Positions 1 to 7,203 of a DNA stretch of 9,605 nucleotides are shown one piece after another (the stretch's first letter is position 1; each line of letters opens with the position of its first letter). The translations under genes were made by a program, and so were the position numbers. Source of the DNA: Alphaproteobacteria bacterium (lineage in GTDB: Bacteria; Pseudomonadota; Alphaproteobacteria; Rhizobiales; Devosiaceae). Below the pieces are notes generated by a model that worked only from the letters and a program-made list of their open reading frames with translations, had not been told where the DNA came from and did not search any database. Location of the stretch: assembly GCA_024279575.1 (NCBI GenBank), contig JAJRRJ010000228.1, positions 1 through 9,605 on the forward strand. The letters are read 5' to 3'.

Positions 1-1080
1 CTGGAACTCTCCATTCGCGAAGCAGAAGCTGCCGGGGAAAGCGTGGATGGGAATCTGGAAAATATTGCGGGCTCTATGGTTGAGGAAGTTGTTTCCCCCG
101 ATCATATTGCGCAGATCGTTTCGCGCTGGACAGGTATTCCCGTTGAAAAAATGCTTGAAGGTGAGCGTGATAAACTGTTGCGGATGGAAGAGGAACTTGG
201 CAAACGGGGGATTGGTCAGGAAGAAGCCCTGACCGCAGTTTCTAAAGCCGTTCGGCGGGCGCGGGCCGGGTTGCAGGACCCAAACCGCCCCATTGGGTCG
301 TTTATATTTCTTGGTCCCACAGGTGTTGGCAAGACCGAGTTAACCAAAACGCTGGCACAGTTTTTGTTTGATGACGAGAACGCCATGGTGCGTATGGATA
401 TGTCTGAATTCATGGAAAAACATTCTGTGGCCCGCCTGATTGGCGCGCCTCCGGGATATGTGGGCTATGATGAGGGCGGAGTATTGACCGAGGCTGTCAG
501 GCGACGTCCCTATCAGGTGGTTTTGTTTGATGAGATCGAAAAGGCGCACCCCGATGTGTTTAATATCCTGTTGCAGGTGCTTGATGATGGTCGTTTGACA
601 GACGGGCAGGGGCGCACCGTGGATTTTCGTAATACATTGATTATCATGACCTCCAATATCGGCTCGGAATATTTGTCGGAGTTGAAGGATGGGGAGAGGG
701 TCGAATTGGTTCGGGGTAAAGTGATGGATGCGCTTAAGGGCTCCTTTAGACCCGAATTTTTAAACCGTGTTGATGAAACGTTACTGTTTCATCGGCTTGA
801 ACGCCAACACATGGGCGCCATTGTTGATATTCAGTTTTCCGGATTGCAGAAGCTGCTGAGTGAACGCGATATTACAATTTCCCTGAGCGCGCCGGCACGT
901 GAGTGGCTGGCAGACAAAGGGTATGACCCTGCCTATGGAGCGCGCCCTCTAAAACGGGTAATTCAGCGTGCTGTACAGGATCAACTGGCCGATCTGGTAT
1001 TGGCCGGGAAGGTTGGTGATGGCAGTCATGTCAAAGTAGATATGGGCGATGATGGCTTAACGCTTGGCGTTGAAAAGTAG
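1..1080 (+). CDS. clpB: ClpB disaggregase, C-terminal part (5' end outside window)
   Basis: ClpB is a hexameric AAA+ chaperone of the cytoplasm that threads aggregated proteins through its pore, working with DnaK/DnaJ/GrpE. The frame is open from base 1, so the start lies upstream; 359 residues are visible, roughly the last 40% of a typical 860-residue protein. In order: the linker into the second ATPase domain (VSRWTGIPV, about residues 40-48), Walker A GPTGVGKT (105-112), pore-loop region GAPPGYVGY, Walker B VVLFDEIEKAHPDV, sensor 1 (IIMTSNIGS), the arginine-finger segment FRPEFLNRVDE, and the C-terminal small domain with sensor 2 (GYDPAYGARPLKR). All key ATPase motifs in the visible part look intact. 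The N-terminal domain, first ATPase domain and most of the middle domain are not in the window, but the linker and NBD2 sequence is clearly ClpB rather than ClpA or ClpC. A strong terminator follows about 110 bp downstream, so it appears to end its transcription unit. Confidence 0.97.
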   Translation: MELSIREAEAAGESVDGNLENIAGSMVEEVVSPDHIAQIVSRWTGIPVEKMLEGERDKLLRMEEELGKRGIGQEEALTAVSKAVRRARAGLQDPNRPIGSFIFLGPTGVGKTELTKTLAQFLFDDENAMVRMDMSEFMEKHSVARLIGAPPGYVGYDEGGVLTEAVRRRPYQVVLFDEIEKAHPDVFNILLQVLDDGRLTDGQGRTVDFRNTLIIMTSNIGSEYLSELKDGERVELVRGKVMDALKGSFRPEFLNRVDETLLFHRLERQHMGAIVDIQFSGLQKLLSERDITISLSAPAREWLADKGYDPAYGARPLKRVIQRAVQDQLADLVLAGKVGDGSHVKVDMGDDGLTLGVEK

Positions 1081-1187
1081 ATATTGCCGAGTGTCTTAAG
1101 TCTAAGTATTGATCTGCGTTCGGATTTGGCGTGTGCCGGGTGTTCTGCTTGGGAGCGCGATTAAAGTGTCTGGAAATACATGATTTG

Positions 1188-1218
1188 AAAAGTCCCGGTT
1201 TAACGATCGGGGCTTTTT
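1188..1218 (+). terminator. Rho-independent terminator downstream of clpB
   Basis: AAAAGTCCCG (1188-1197) pairs with CGGGGCTTTT (1208-1217), ten base pairs including one G-U, around a ten-base loop, and the descending arm runs into T1214-1218. This fits an intrinsic terminator for clpB. Apart from it and a possible promoter near 1243-1271, I see nothing else in the 318-base gap between clpB and the next gene. Confidence 0.8.
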
Positions 1219-1242
1219 GCGTGTTCTATGAATTCTGGGCAG

Positions 1243-1271
1243 TTGCAAACGGGAATACAATGCAATAGAAC
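1243..1271 (+). promoter_or_regulatory. Possible sigma70 promoter for the PEP mutase-like gene
   Basis: TTGCAA (1243-1248) and TAGAAC (1266-1271) are separated by 17 bp, each matching four of six consensus bases. It lies after the clpB terminator and about 130 bp before the next start codon, where a promoter is expected. An overlapping TACAAT at 1256-1261 is an alternative -10 with no good -35. This is inference from weak matches. Confidence 0.3.
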
Positions 1272-1398
1272 GTAACAAGAACGATTGAAGGAGCGGCATA
1301 CAAACTACTAACTGTTAAACTTTTTTGATCCTGATTTTACAGGACATAAAAGCGGAGCAGGGACAGGCTTTTGTGTGCAATGGGAGTTTTGAAGAGTG

Positions 1399-2232
1399 AT
1401 GAACTCATTTCGGAAAATGCACGTTAGTGGTGATCCGTTTATTTTGGCCAATGCCTGGGATATGGGGTCGGCGCGGATGCTGGCAGCAGCGGGGGCAAAA
1501 GCGCTGGGCACGACATCCGCGGGATTTGGATTTAGCCAAGGGGTGCCTGATATGGGCAATCTCAGCCGTGATGTTTCTATTGCCCATGGCAAAGAGATGG
1601 TTGAGGCAACGCCCTTGCCGGTGAGCGCTGATTTGGAAAACGGGTTTGGTCACAAGCCTGAAGATGTGACAAAGACTATTATATTGGCGATGGATGCGGG
1701 GCTTGCAGGGTGTTGTATCGAAGATACAATGTTGCCGCATGATACCCCTTATGGATTTTCTGATGCTGTTGCGCGCATTGAGGCGGCGGCTTGTGTTGCA
1801 CGTGAGGAAAGCAAAAAGCGCGGGGTTGATTTTGTTTTGACCGCCCGGGCCGATGGCATGATGCTTGGGCAATATGATTTGGCAAAAGCCATTGCCCGTC
1901 TTAAGGCGTTTGAAGCTGTGGGGGCGGATGTGCTTTATGCGCCGCTGCCTCCTGATATGGAGGCGCTTGGTGAGATTTGTCGGGCGCTGGAAAAACCGGT
2001 GAATGCACTTTGTGCTGCGGATTTCACCAAGGTCAGTACGCGTGAATTTGCCAATGTGGGGGTTGCCCGCATTTCTCTTGGTTCATCGCTGGCGCGGGCC
2101 ACACACAGGATAATTATGGAGTGTTCAAGGGCCATGTTTGAGCATGGAGATTTCCGGCCCCTGGGACATGGGGTGGATGGTGATGTCATAGATGACATGC
2201 TCAAGAAATATATTTCTCCTGAAAAACCATAG
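1399..2232 (+). CDS. Isocitrate lyase/PEP mutase superfamily protein
   Basis: A 277-residue soluble TIM-barrel enzyme of the COG2513/PrpB-like group, which makes or breaks C-C or P-C bonds of 2-oxo acids and 2-methylisocitrate-type substrates using Mg2+. Recognisable family blocks are PFILANAWDMGSARML near the N-terminus, the TTSAGFGFSQG loop, the metal-binding SADLENGFG, then AGCCIEDTM (acidic residues of the active site) and FVLTARAD. The KKCGH/KRCGH catalytic-cysteine loop of true isocitrate and methylisocitrate lyases is absent after the IED motif, so prpB or aceA activity is unlikely; many such paralogues are annotated only as PEP mutase family or oxaloacetate decarboxylase-like. The start is ATG 1399; GTG 1396 directly before it is also possible, since GGAG at 1383-1386 sits 9 nt from the GTG and 12 from the ATG. 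No partner gene indicates a substrate: no prpC, phosphonate or glyoxylate genes are visible. Confidence 0.87.
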   Translation: MNSFRKMHVSGDPFILANAWDMGSARMLAAAGAKALGTTSAGFGFSQGVPDMGNLSRDVSIAHGKEMVEATPLPVSADLENGFGHKPEDVTKTIILAMDAGLAGCCIEDTMLPHDTPYGFSDAVARIEAAACVAREESKKRGVDFVLTARADGMMLGQYDLAKAIARLKAFEAVGADVLYAPLPPDMEALGEICRALEKPVNALCAADFTKVSTREFANVGVARISLGSSLARATHRIIMECSRAMFEHGDFRPLGHGVDGDVIDDMLKKYISPEKP

Positions 2233-2419
2233 GATGAGTAATGCTGGTGCAAATATGTTGAACCAGAAATTGGTGTCAGGTTACTGAAACTGGGTTGAAA
2301 GAGAAGTAATGGCTTAGCCAAGAAAAGGATCACGCGACTTTGTGAATAGGGGGCACTGTTGTTGTATCCGGTTTTCAAATAGAAAGGGCTGGCACGTGTT
2401 TTTAGCAAATGGGGTTGGC

Positions 2420-2917
2420 ATGAAAAATTTCCGCTATTATCTGGGTTTAGTTTTGCTGACAGCTGTCGGGGGTGTTGGCTGGTGGGTTTTTCAATCTCGA
2501 GAGATAGCTGCCAAGCCCGGGGCGCTTTTTTATCCTGACGATGTCCAACTTGTGGCTGAGGGTAAGGAATTGTACGGGGCTAATTGTGCCTCCTGTCACG
2601 GGGTAAATCTTGAAGGAGCACAGAATTGGAAAACTCCGGGGGAAGATGGCCTTCTGCCCGCGCCTCCCCATGATGAAACCGGGCACACCTGGCACCACCC
2701 TGACGAAATGCTGTTCGGGATTACCAAATTTGGCCTGGCTGAATTTGCCAATCTGGAAAACTACAAAACTAATATGCCCATTTATAAGGACAGTATGAGT
2801 GATGAGGAAATCGTCGCTGTTTTTTCCTATATAAAATCAACATGGCCGCAAGAAATTCAAAATGGCCATGATGAGATGAATCAACGAAATGCAGAGGCCA
2901 AGTCCCCAGGGGCATAG
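2420..2917 (+). CDS. Mono-heme c-type cytochrome, membrane-anchored or exported
   Basis: A 165-residue protein that carries electrons on the periplasmic side of the inner membrane. Residues 6-25 form a hydrophobic segment after a short basic N-terminus (MKNFRYY), which could be an uncleaved anchor or a signal peptide; there is no clear AxA cleavage site. The class I cytochrome fold starts near residue 46 (AEGKELYGANCASCHG) with the heme motif CASCH at 56-60. M119 in the TNMP segment is the likely sixth ligand, and the closing helix is SDEEIVAVFSYIKSTWP. The chain between heme motif and methionine is His/Pro-rich (APPHDETGHTWHHPDE). ATG 2420 is chosen because GGGG at 2411-2414 precedes it at 5 nt and because it places the hydrophobic segment at the N-terminus; a GTG at 2342 would add 26 unlikely residues. 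The redox partner is unknown. It converges on the M23 peptidase gene 57 bp away. Confidence 0.88.
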   Translation: MKNFRYYLGLVLLTAVGGVGWWVFQSREIAAKPGALFYPDDVQLVAEGKELYGANCASCHGVNLEGAQNWKTPGEDGLLPAPPHDETGHTWHHPDEMLFGITKFGLAEFANLENYKTNMPIYKDSMSDEEIVAVFSYIKSTWPQEIQNGHDEMNQRNAEAKSPGA

Positions 2918-2973
2918 GGTTGATAGCGACAAGATAATGCCAGTTTGGACACAAGTTCAGATGAAGTATTTGC

Positions 2974-4914
2974 TTACTGAAGACTGGCAATCACAATCGG
3001 GGCGGCGCTGCGGTTCATCAGGTCGCGGATTTGGCTGACCGTATTGGCAAATGTTGTCTGGTCCCTTGAAGACAGGGCCTTTGAGCGTGGCAGCTGAACG
3101 CGCAACGGGTCAACCGGTGTGCCGTTTATGCGGACCTCAAAATGTACATGGGGGCCGGTTGAGTTGCCAGTGGAGCCTACAAAGCCAATGAGTTGTCCCT
3201 GTTGCACAGCAACTCCAGGAGAGATGCCCGGGGCAAATCGGGTTTGGTGGGCATAGCGGGTCATATACCCGTTTCTGTGTTGAATTTCAGTGAACTTTCC
3301 ATAGCCGGAAACCCATTGCGCGCGTTTGATTACACCATCCCCTGAAGCATAAATGGGAGTGCCGGTGGGTGCTGCAAGGTCAACGCCGGTATGAAGTTTG
3401 CGTGTGCCAAATATTGGATGGACCCGCATGCCGAACCGTGAGCGCAAGCGACCACCGCCCTCAAGTGGACGCCGGATCAAAAAGCGTTTTCCGGTTTCTC
3501 CGTCCGGGTCAAAGAAATCAACTTCTCCGTCTGTTGACTGAAAGCGGAAAAACTCTCTTGAGGTACCACCCAGCGAGAGGGAAACATAAAGCAACTGTTG
3601 TTTGCCTACGGCATCGGGGGCTGTTTGGAGCAGTTCGATACTGTCTCCAACGCCGATGCGCGCGTCCAATTCCAGATCATAGGCATAAAGGGAGACAATG
3701 CGGTCAATGGTTTCATCATCCAGATTATACTTCCGTCCGGTTTCCCAGATTGAACGGTAAATAGAGGGCAGGTTATTGACGTTGACCTCTTCAACATCCT
3801 CATCAGGAAATTCAATCGCTGCCGGGGCAATGCCTAAAACATATCGCCCTGTGTCGGTAAGTGCGACCGTAGCGGCGTGATTGTCGTTCACATAAATGGA
3901 TGTGCGGTAGGGAATGAGCGTATCATTGGTGCGGTTGGGACCAAACAGAATGCGCAAATGGGCGCCTGCAGGAAGCGTGGGGGAGGGGTAAACATTATCC
4001 ATCGCACCGACAACTGCTGAAATCATGTTGTTGGTAAATCCGTTTTGGCGAAGGGCATCAGCTAGCGGGGTTGGGGTGCGGAAGGTAAGAATACGTTCGC
4101 TTCGCCCAAGAATTTTGTCCTCAGGCAATGTGACTTTGGGCATCACGGTCACGTTTTCTGCCTCACCAACAATTGTGTTTGAGGTAATATTATCCAATTC
4201 AATAATAGAGTTGTTTTCTGCAGCGTAGCCAAGGGCAGATATTTCAAAGGGAGAATAAGAACGCTCAAGGGTGAGGCGCACAAAGGCGGCGGCGCTTTGA
4301 TCCGTAACGAAACTGGCAGGTACCACATCCATGGGCATGGTTGTGGTGCGCACGATAATTTCACCTTCAACATCAGCACCATAGATATCGGTAGAAATGA
4401 GATCTGGTGTCAGGGCGGCGGTGCGCGAACGTGTACGATTAAGAAGAGCTACGGGATCATATTCTGGTATATTGCTGGAAAGGGAGGTTGCAGAAGTTGC
4501 AAGGGTGGAGCGAATACGATCAAAGGGTTGATTGCGGATACGAAACTCCCCGGCCACATTCACACGAATTGATGCTTCAATAACTTCCCTTTCCGAACGG
4601 GTTTGGGTAACCGGTTTGAGGCGATCTGTTTTTGCTGATGAGGAAAAATCGGCAGTTTCTGTCTGTGTTGCAACCTGAAGGGCGTCGTGGGGCGTGGAAA
4701 ACGTGTCCTGCCCAAGGAATGAAACGTAAAGCGCGCCTCCCATGAGAACAACAGAAGTCAACCCGGTCATTATAATTCCGGCGAGCCAGGAAAGGGAGAG
4801 TTCACGCCCCTGAGGTATGTCGCCCTCAGTTGATTGCAGAGTTAAAGGGTTTGAATCCTCAAATCCCGAATTGCGCAACATGGCGGCATGACGATTTGAT
4901 TCGGCTAGACTCAA
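2974..4914 (-). CDS. Membrane-anchored M23 (LytM-type) peptidoglycan endopeptidase
   Basis: A 646-residue cell-wall hydrolase, predicted to be anchored in the inner membrane and to cut peptide cross-links of peptidoglycan in the periplasm. It has an N-terminal cytoplasmic stretch, one transmembrane segment (about 43-67), a long periplasmic region (about 70-480) with a LysM/OapA-like piece near 277-325, then the M23 domain (about 488-606). Zinc and catalytic residues are all present: H508 and D512 (HTGVD), H556 (RYAH), and H589/H591 (GPHVHFEV), so it should be an active enzyme rather than a degenerate EnvC/NlpD-like activator. The start is TTG at 4914: GGGGA at 4925-4921 sits 6 nt upstream and a sigma70 promoter ends about 33 nt before it. 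ATG 4881 is the alternative and has no obvious ribosome binding site. Family position suggests a role in cell elongation or separation; the exact cleavage specificity cannot be read from the sequence. Confidence 0.93.
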   Translation of the reverse strand: MSLAESNRHAAMLRNSGFEDSNPLTLQSTEGDIPQGRELSLSWLAGIIMTGLTSVVLMGGALYVSFLGQDTFSTPHDALQVATQTETADFSSSAKTDRLKPVTQTRSEREVIEASIRVNVAGEFRIRNQPFDRIRSTLATSATSLSSNIPEYDPVALLNRTRSRTAALTPDLISTDIYGADVEGEIIVRTTTMPMDVVPASFVTDQSAAAFVRLTLERSYSPFEISALGYAAENNSIIELDNITSNTIVGEAENVTVMPKVTLPEDKILGRSERILTFRTPTPLADALRQNGFTNNMISAVVGAMDNVYPSPTLPAGAHLRILFGPNRTNDTLIPYRTSIYVNDNHAATVALTDTGRYVLGIAPAAIEFPDEDVEEVNVNNLPSIYRSIWETGRKYNLDDETIDRIVSLYAYDLELDARIGVGDSIELLQTAPDAVGKQQLLYVSLSLGGTSREFFRFQSTDGEVDFFDPDGETGKRFLIRRPLEGGGRLRSRFGMRVHPIFGTRKLHTGVDLAAPTGTPIYASGDGVIKRAQWVSGYGKFTEIQHRNGYMTRYAHQTRFAPGISPGVAVQQGQLIGFVGSTGNSTGPHVHFEVRINGTPVDPLRVQLPRSKALSSRDQTTFANTVSQIRDLMNRSAAPIVIASLQ

Positions 4915-4953
4915 AAGTATTCCCCGGGAATAGTGCGCTTTATTTTTTCAGTT

Positions 4954-4982
4954 TTTATACAGTGACGCTCCTCAGTTGCCAA
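4954..4982 (-). promoter_or_regulatory. Sigma70-type promoter of the M23 peptidase gene
   Basis: On the minus strand, TTGGCA (4982-4977) and TATAAA (4959-4954) are separated by exactly 17 bp. The predicted transcript start, near 4947, gives a leader of about 33 nt carrying the GGGGA ribosome binding site used by the TTG start at 4914. Confidence 0.65.
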
Positions 4983-5043
4983 CAGAATCTGTTCACAATG
5001 TGGAGGGAAGCGTTGGCGGAGGGGAATGATTGCAGAACATGAT

Positions 5044-5433
5044 CTAAACCGAGAGGTCTTGAGCCAGCATGAGTGCATTGCCATCAGGGTCGTAAAAGGT
5101 TGCCGTGCTGACCATGCCTTCAAAAGTCATGGTTTGGCCATCGAATTTGACGCCTGCCGCTTCCAGGGCATTGCGGGCTATAACAATGTCCGGAATACCA
5201 AACACTGGCACCGCGTTTCCCGGTGTTGGTTTGTTTTGCTCCCCCAAACCCAAAGTAACACCGTTGGTTTTTGTTTTCAGCTCGCTCCAACCGGCCTCGT
5301 CAATATGATGAAGAAGCTCAAACCCGAGTTTGTCAAAATACCATTTGGCGCTGGCATGGCGATCGCGGACGGATATGGCAATGGTAATTGTACTGTCCAA
5401 CGTAACGATTGGTTTGGTATTTTTATTCGGCAT
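5044..5433 (-). CDS. VOC (glyoxalase/bleomycin-resistance fold) family protein
   Basis: A 129-residue cytoplasmic protein of the vicinal oxygen chelate fold. It shows the two-module pattern: a first module starting TITIAISVRDRHASAKWYFDKLGFELL (split here as TITIAISVRD, residues 15-24, then the KWYFDKLGFELL helix), and a second module from VPVFGIPDIVIARNALEAAG, ending in the typical FYDPDGNALMLAQ. Such proteins are metal-dependent lyases, dioxygenases or drug-binding proteins; the substrate cannot be told from this sequence. The start ATG 5433 is preceded by AGGA at 7-8 nt; a longer frame upstream runs through the promoter region and into the divergent gene and is rejected. It is divergent from a winged-helix regulator, 40 bp away, which probably controls it. 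Confidence 0.88.
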   Translation of the reverse strand: MPNKNTKPIVTLDSTITIAISVRDRHASAKWYFDKLGFELLHHIDEAGWSELKTKTNGVTLGLGEQNKPTPGNAVPVFGIPDIVIARNALEAAGVKFDGQTMTFEGMVSTATFYDPDGNALMLAQDLSV

Positions 5434-5483
5434 GGCACTTTCCTTTGATCTAAAAATATATATACTGTACTTTATGGACATAA
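5434..5483. promoter_or_regulatory. Divergent promoter region with palindrome over the regulator start
   Basis: The 40-bp gap between the VOC and regulator start codons is very AT-rich (5451-5464). TATACT at 5461-5466 is a good -10 for the plus-strand regulator and would start transcription at about the A of its ATG. TTATG-GA-CATAA (5472-5483) is a perfect inverted repeat that covers that start codon and is a plausible operator for autoregulation. On the minus strand TTGACA (5496-5491) could be a -35 for the VOC gene, but the spacing to TACAGT (5469-5464) is 21 bp, which is poor. Confidence 0.45.
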
Positions 5484-6013
5484 GCACACTTGTCAAGGTT
5501 ACCTCAAAGGCATGGTCACTCACCATTCTTGCATCGATGTATGAGGGAGTGCCGGGGCGACAGGCGGCATTGCTTGGCGCATCGGGGGCTGGTCGCACGG
5601 CATTTGCGCACAGTATTCTCCATTTGACTGATCTGGGATTGTTGGAAAAAAACCCCGGTCACGGTCATCCACTCAGGCCTGAATACCGTCTGACACAAAA
5701 GGGGGGGGAGGCTGCACTTATGGCACACAGGATCAGGCAGGCGGTTCCCCGGCTTTCAGAAATTTCCCTGCTGCGGCGCGTCTGGACCATCCCGGTTTTG
5801 GTTGTGGCTCAAAAGCCATTACATTTTTCACAGATCAAGAAAGAACTGGTAAGCATTAGTGACCGTGCATTGTCGCAATCTTTAATTCAGCTGCAGGCGC
5901 AGCATTGGATGCGACGTGAGGTCGATACGACAATTCGTCCTCCGCGACCACTGTATCAGGCCACTAATGCGGGTTTTTTAATCGGGCGGGTGGTTAGTGA
6001 ACCGGCATTTTAG
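5474..6013 (+). CDS. Transcriptional regulator with two tandem HxlR-like winged-helix domains
   Basis: A 179-residue DNA-binding protein. Residues 12-88 and 99-172 both read as HxlR-type winged helices: each begins with a K/R-x-W-[ST]-[IL] helix (SKAWSLTIL; RRVWTIPVL), has a recognition-helix region (RTAFAHSILHLTDLGLLEK; RALSQSLIQLQAQHWMRRE) and a wing ending in YRLTQKG or YQATNAG. Single-domain HxlR proteins of 110-130 residues normally dimerise, so this chain may act as a built-in dimer. The Cys that opens many HxlR domains is missing in both halves. ATG 5474 is chosen because it starts just before the first domain; no ribosome binding site precedes it, and the -10 TATACT suggests a leaderless mRNA. 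Longer in-frame starts (5432, 5330) overlap the divergent gene. The likely target is the adjacent VOC gene and its own promoter. It converges on minE with 18 bp between stops and no visible terminator. Confidence 0.82.
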   Translation: MDISTLVKVTSKAWSLTILASMYEGVPGRQAALLGASGAGRTAFAHSILHLTDLGLLEKNPGHGHPLRPEYRLTQKGGEAALMAHRIRQAVPRLSEISLLRRVWTIPVLVVAQKPLHFSQIKKELVSISDRALSQSLIQLQAQHWMRREVDTTIRPPRPLYQATNAGFLIGRVVSEPAF

Positions 6014-6031
6014 GAGCGCCGCATAATGTGT

Positions 6032-6370
6032 TCAGGACCATTTGTGATTTGGCGTGTCGCTTGTCATATCGGGCGGTATATCGTTCGGTGGCACAATGTT
6101 TGACTTTGTCCTGTTTGGATGCACAACATCAGGGGTAATATCCATATCTATTTTTAATACAAACATGGAATCCCGCCGGTTTACCTTTACTCTCACCTCG
6201 TTTCTGTCCACTCCCACGTGGCGGGCGATAACCGCAACAATATCGTCGCGCATGCGCGCCACCAGCTGGGAGCGGCCAAGGCTGGCTCTTTCGTGAGCCA
6301 GCATGACCTGCAGACGTTCTCGCGCGACGGGGGCTGACTTCTTCCGCCCCAGAAAACCAAACATATTCAT
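6032..6370 (-). CDS. minE: Cell division topological specificity factor MinE
   Basis: MinE stimulates the MinD ATPase and drives the pole-to-pole oscillation that keeps FtsZ rings at midcell. The 112-residue chain has the membrane-targeting N-terminus (MNMFGFLGRKK), the anti-MinCD helix/strand (ARERLQVMLAHER, 16-28) and the dimerisation domain (MRDDIVAVIARHVGV to DSMFVLKIDMDI, 40-78). The last roughly 34 residues form a Pro/Asn/Asp-rich tail with no counterpart in the 88-residue E. coli protein. The start ATG 6370 overlaps the minD stop as ATGA, pointing to translational coupling; a second ATG two codons on is less likely, and a start at 6448 would lie deep inside minD. Last gene of minCDE. 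Confidence 0.95.
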   Translation of the reverse strand: MNMFGFLGRKKSAPVARERLQVMLAHERASLGRSQLVARMRDDIVAVIARHVGVDRNEVRVKVNRRDSMFVLKIDMDITPDVVHPNRTKSNIVPPNDIPPDMTSDTPNHKWS

Positions 6371-7197
6371 GCGGCTCTCCCGCCAAACCAGTTGGCAAAC
6401 AGTTTCTTTTTGCTGACAGGCAACGTCACCTCGATATCCTCTCCGCACAGCCTTCTGGCCGCTTCCACATAGGCTTTTGCTGGTAAGCTTGCAGGATTGG
6501 ATATTGGAACCGGAACGCCAAGGTTTGAGGCGCTAAGCACTTCGCGGCTTTCAGGAATGATCCCCAGAAGTGGAATTGAAAGCACTTCGGATACATCATC
6601 AATGGCCAGCATTTCCCCTGTCCCCGCCCGAACAGTATCATAACGGGTGATCAACAGGTGCTTTTCAACTTCCTGTCCTTTTTTGGCTCTTTCGGTTTTA
6701 GAATCCAGAAGTCCGATTATACGATCTGAGTCTCGCACCGAAGAAATTTCGGGATTGGCAATGATTACTGCGATATCAGCATGTTTCATGGCCAGAACCG
6801 CGCCGCGCTCGATACCTGCGGGGCTGTCGCAAATGACCCAGTCAAACCTTGAGCGCAGTTGCTCCATTACCTGAAGCACGCCCTTTTCGGTCAGGGCATT
6901 TTTATCCCTGGTCTGGGAGGCGGGCAGCAGGTAAAGATTTTCCAGACGTTTGTCTTTGATCAGTGCCTGGGAAAGGTTGGCATTGCCCTGAATGACATTG
7001 ATCAGGTCAAATATTACCCGGCGTTCTGCACCCATCATCAGATCCAGGTTGCGCAGACCAATATCAAAATCAACGACGGCCACGCTTTGACCTTCCTGGG
7101 CAAGTGCTGCACCAAGGGCTGCGGTCGAGGTGGTTTTACCAACTCCGCCTTTGCCCGAAGTGACAACAACAATTTTTGCATTCTTTTTTTCGCTCAT
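6367..7197 (-). CDS. minD: Septum site-determining ATPase MinD
   Basis: MinD binds the membrane in its ATP form, recruits MinC to block Z-ring assembly, and is released by MinE. The 276-residue chain shows the deviant Walker A SGKGGVGKTT (14-23, with the signature lysine K16), VVDFDIGLRNLD (41-52, switch I region), Walker B WVICDSPAGIE (120-130), and the C-terminal amphipathic membrane-targeting helix KKKLFANWFGG (263-273). All are intact. Two starts are possible: ATG 7203, which abuts the minC TAA, and ATG 7197 two codons later. GGAG (7210-7207) lies only 3 nt from the first but 9 nt from the second, so 7197 is chosen. It overlaps minE by 4 nt. Confidence 0.97.
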   Translation of the reverse strand: MSEKKNAKIVVVTSGKGGVGKTTSTAALGAALAQEGQSVAVVDFDIGLRNLDLMMGAERRVIFDLINVIQGNANLSQALIKDKRLENLYLLPASQTRDKNALTEKGVLQVMEQLRSRFDWVICDSPAGIERGAVLAMKHADIAVIIANPEISSVRDSDRIIGLLDSKTERAKKGQEVEKHLLITRYDTVRAGTGEMLAIDDVSEVLSIPLLGIIPESREVLSASNLGVPVPISNPASLPAKAYVEAARRLCGEDIEVTLPVSKKKLFANWFGGRAA

Positions 7198-7203
7198 GAA
7201 CAT

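Noticed and set aside
1405..1872. 155-codon open frame on the minus strand inside the PEP mutase-like gene
   Set aside because: Antisense shadow of a well-supported gene; low-complexity His/Arg-rich translation with no family resemblance.
2342..2419. GTG start 26 codons upstream for the cytochrome c
   Set aside because: Would bury the signal/anchor segment behind a Cys/Arg-rich leader; ATG 2420 has a ribosome binding site.
5026..5448. 140-codon plus-strand frame opposite the VOC gene
   Set aside because: It mirrors the VOC coding sequence and resembles no protein; the minus frame carries clear VOC motifs.
5330..5473. Longer N-terminus for the HxlR-like regulator
   Set aside because: Would overlap the divergent VOC gene and add residues unrelated to the winged-helix domain.
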